Below, piece after piece: positions 63,401 to 64,000 of a stretch of DNA of 64,000 bases. Position 1 is the stretch's first letter. The number at the start of each line of letters is the position of its first letter. The translations under genes were made by a program, and so were the position numbers. The DNA lies in NCBI GenBank assembly GCA_947493885.1, contig CANLTE010000007.1, positions 1-64,000 on the forward strand, written 5' to 3'. This DNA comes from an uncultured Maribacter sp. (GTDB lineage: Bacteria > Bacteroidota > Bacteroidia > Flavobacteriales > Flavobacteriaceae). The notes below the pieces were generated by a model that searched no databases, was not told where the DNA came from, and saw only the letters and a program-made list of their open reading frames with translations.

Positions 63401-63795
63401 GTAGGCAAATAGGTACCTGGTCTATGATGCTGAGGCCAGTTAAATTCTACACCACCACTAAGCCAAGGTCCCGCCAAACCTACAAGCGCTGGTTTTATAA
63501 CGTCCTGTTTATAGAAAAAATCATAATTACCATTGGTCTTATCTTGTGCTTCAAAAATACGTCCTCCAATTTCTGGCAGAATGGATAGACGTACATATTC
63601 ATTTTCTAGTACGGCTTCTTTATACTTCTGGTCTATGGCATGGTCATAAACCTTATCTACAAATGGTACTGGATATACTTTTCCGTTGGAACCTTGATAT
63701 ACCCTTTTTTCAAAAAAAACAGGATTTATTTCTGGTTTTCCCAACGCATAAGTTGGTATGATTCTATCATGAATCTTAACGTCTACTTTTTTCAT
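60454..63795 (-). CDS. DUF5107 protein with C-terminal TPR array
   Basis: An 1113-residue protein with no signal peptide, so probably cytosolic. The N-terminal half (about 1-470) is DUF5107: VYPVPFVDKVYDHAID, SILPEIGGRIFEAQDKTNGNYDFFYKQ and SGGVEFNWPQHHRPGTYLPTDVHIE resemble a beta-sandwich of the aldose epimerase / glycan-binding type, including conserved His and Trp. The C-terminal half (about 480-1110) is a run of TPR repeats. The function is not established; DUF5107 proteins occur in glycan-use loci. It starts 13 bp after the stop of the partial GH2-like gene, so the two are one transcript. Confidence 0.82.
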   Translation of the reverse strand: MKKVDVKIHDRIIPTYALGKPEINPVFFEKRVYQGSNGKVYPVPFVDKVYDHAIDQKYKEAVLENEYVRLSILPEIGGRIFEAQDKTNGNYDFFYKQDVIKPALVGLAGPWLSGGVEFNWPQHHRPGTYLPTDVHIEHESDGAKTVWMSEYDPLNRLKGMHGLRLRPDSSLIELRARLFNRTSFMQTFLWWANVAVEVHDKYESFFPTDVHYVADHAVRAQSSFPFAENDYYGIPYHERKGANDLRRYSNIPVPTSYMVCETNYDFFGGYDHKTNGGFIHVANRHIAPGKKQWTWGNSEFGRAWDRELTDKGGPYFELMAGVYTDNQPDFSYLAPYETKTFSQFWWGYKNLGPVQNANNDLAIRLKVQQDNKLDLGVASTKEIENVDIILRVGDRQTEIKNVSISPNQPWKDISKSIHSGEENDISLTVVDRLGNELLAYHQKETSKTRNRITAKEPFEAQQVETNSELNLIGEHLELYRHPTRYPETYWKTALVRNSNDSNAAIELGKSKLKQGRFEEALENFNSAITTLTSYHPNPQTGEAHYFAGLTYLFLNKLEQAHSKLYKATWNYTWRSAANYLLANIESKKGNTSLALELIEASLDTNRQNNKAYILKAIVLYEIDKKEEAKNTLKEVLKTDALDQWAKFEFARISGDYQTFLESSRNDAQTILDITFDYTDAGNYKAAIELIELHHDNLIPDSAVPNPLKQSTITWFVLAWLYAKNNETEKSKLILDKASGLNPDYCFPSRVHEQIVLEWVLDNAANPALAAYGLGNYLLDKKCHKEAIGSWEIAAKKDMQYGTLYRNLGIAYWNNEQDGEKARKAFEKAIALSPDDMRILFEYDQLRKKLNDSPKERLAFIETKLEAILERDDFSVELAALYNFTGQYDKAMDVMINKKFHPWEGGEGQVIRQYTYTCLKKGQNALASNDAEKALEYFNMAENTPDNLGEKYHPLQAKAHLKYWQGRALKTLGKIKEAEVCFKQSATEQGDFVDMAVNAYSELSYYSALSLKELGENKEATDLLISIRDYAESKLKETVKIDYFATSLPLLLVFEEDLQQRNSWENKYLIGLTELGLGNKNKALQLFDEVLHLNAMHVAAHRFKNKITAEISLS

Positions 63796-63808
63796 TCTTT
63801 TGCTTAGG

Positions 63809-64000
63809 TTATTTAAAAACTTGAGCTATTTCGTTGCTATTTAAACTTGTTTTTGGGGAAAACTTATCGCTCTTCATATATTTCAACAAACTATGCAATA
63901 GTTGTCTCGCTTCCGGTCTATTTTCATTATTTTCTAGTAAATCCACTCCTGAGAAAAGCAGTTTTCCTTTGCCTATATTAGCCTCAAAGACTAGTGCTAA
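63809..64000 (-). CDS. C-terminal end of a GH2-like protein, cut by the window edge
   Basis: The frame is open from the window edge to a TAA at 63809-63811 (63 residues visible). The visible part, LVFEANIGKGKLLFSGVDLL and NRPEARQLLHSLLKYM, parallels the C-terminal segment of the large GH2 protein at 57137 (LVVEAKVGKGKLLICTIDIE, NRPVANQFRQSMINYM). It is therefore very likely the end of another GH2-family or related sugar-binding enzyme. The rest of the gene lies outside the window. It is 13 bp upstream of the DUF5107 gene. Confidence 0.75.
   Translation of the reverse strand, partial: LALVFEANIGKGKLLFSGVDLLENNENRPEARQLLHSLLKYMKSDKFSPKTSLNSNEIAQVFK

Noticed and set aside
1-64000. CRISPR array, rRNA, insertion sequence, prophage
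   Set aside because: No regularly spaced direct repeats, ribosomal RNA sequence, transposase or phage genes were seen on either strand.

Overview
The window looks like the chromosome of a marine member of the Flavobacteriaceae (Bacteroidota). The DNA is AT-rich. Several starts are preceded by the Bacteroidota promoter pattern TTTG/TTG, 19-21 bp, TAnnTTTG, and Shine-Dalgarno sequences are nearly absent. The gene families fit the group: BshB1, the CcsBA fusion, DUF4290, DUF2911, a Nudix-type sugar regulator, a type IX secretion tail and a polysaccharide-utilisation-like block. No rRNA, CRISPR array, insertion sequence or prophage was seen. There are two tRNA genes, His (GTG) and elongator Met (CAT).

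Layout. 1-1.4 kb: a cassette-like two-gene unit of unknown function (an unknown protein and a HEPN-like protein) bracketed by a 17-bp inverted repeat. 1.4-10.2 kb: a small membrane protein, folE, a LolD-type ATPase with a TIGR02757 protein, a PhoX-like lipoprotein paired with a di-haem peroxidase, an S10 peptidase and two small membrane proteins. 10.2-19.3 kb: a CrtI/retinol-saturase-like oxidoreductase with no normal start codon, a Bax inhibitor-1 protein, an M28 peptidase, tRNA-His and two tandem TPR sensor kinases. 19.3-26 kb, minus strand: bshB1, a trans-sulfuration enzyme, a MATE transporter and ccsBA. 26-32.5 kb: DUF2520, a KdsC-like phosphatase, Maf, a lipoprotein, a minimal MscS channel and a secreted PIG-L deacetylase.

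32.5-37.5 kb is a galactose block: an unlisted 36-residue membrane peptide overlapping the deacetylase stop, a sodium/solute symporter, a Nudix-winged-helix regulator with a degenerate Nudix box, galK and galT, with a perfect 12+5+12 inverted repeat just before galK. 37.5-43.4 kb: DUF2911, a T9SS-tailed protein and a photolyase operon (SRPBCC, photolyase, GNAT, secreted VOC protein, pirin) whose promoter region carries an 11-bp inverted repeat. 43.4-52 kb is housekeeping: murA (with Asp in place of the fosfomycin-target Cys), DUF4290, DUF493, a P-loop protein, recQ, fmt, HU, YqgE, an aminotransferase IV, a START-like protein and tRNA-Met.

52-64 kb, all on the minus strand, is a glycan-degradation block: two complete exported GH2-type enzymes around a DUF5703 protein, a cytosolic DUF5107-TPR protein and the C-terminal end of a further GH2-like protein cut by the window edge. 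Beta-galactosidase-type GH2 enzymes near a Leloir-type galactose operon would fit use of a galactose-containing algal polysaccharide, but the substrate is not shown by the sequence.

The strongest leads for something new are the inverted-repeat-bounded HEPN-like cassette, the microprotein between the deacetylase and the symporter, the galactose regulator with its palindrome, the operator-like repeat before the photolyase operon, and the oxidoreductase lacking a canonical start.
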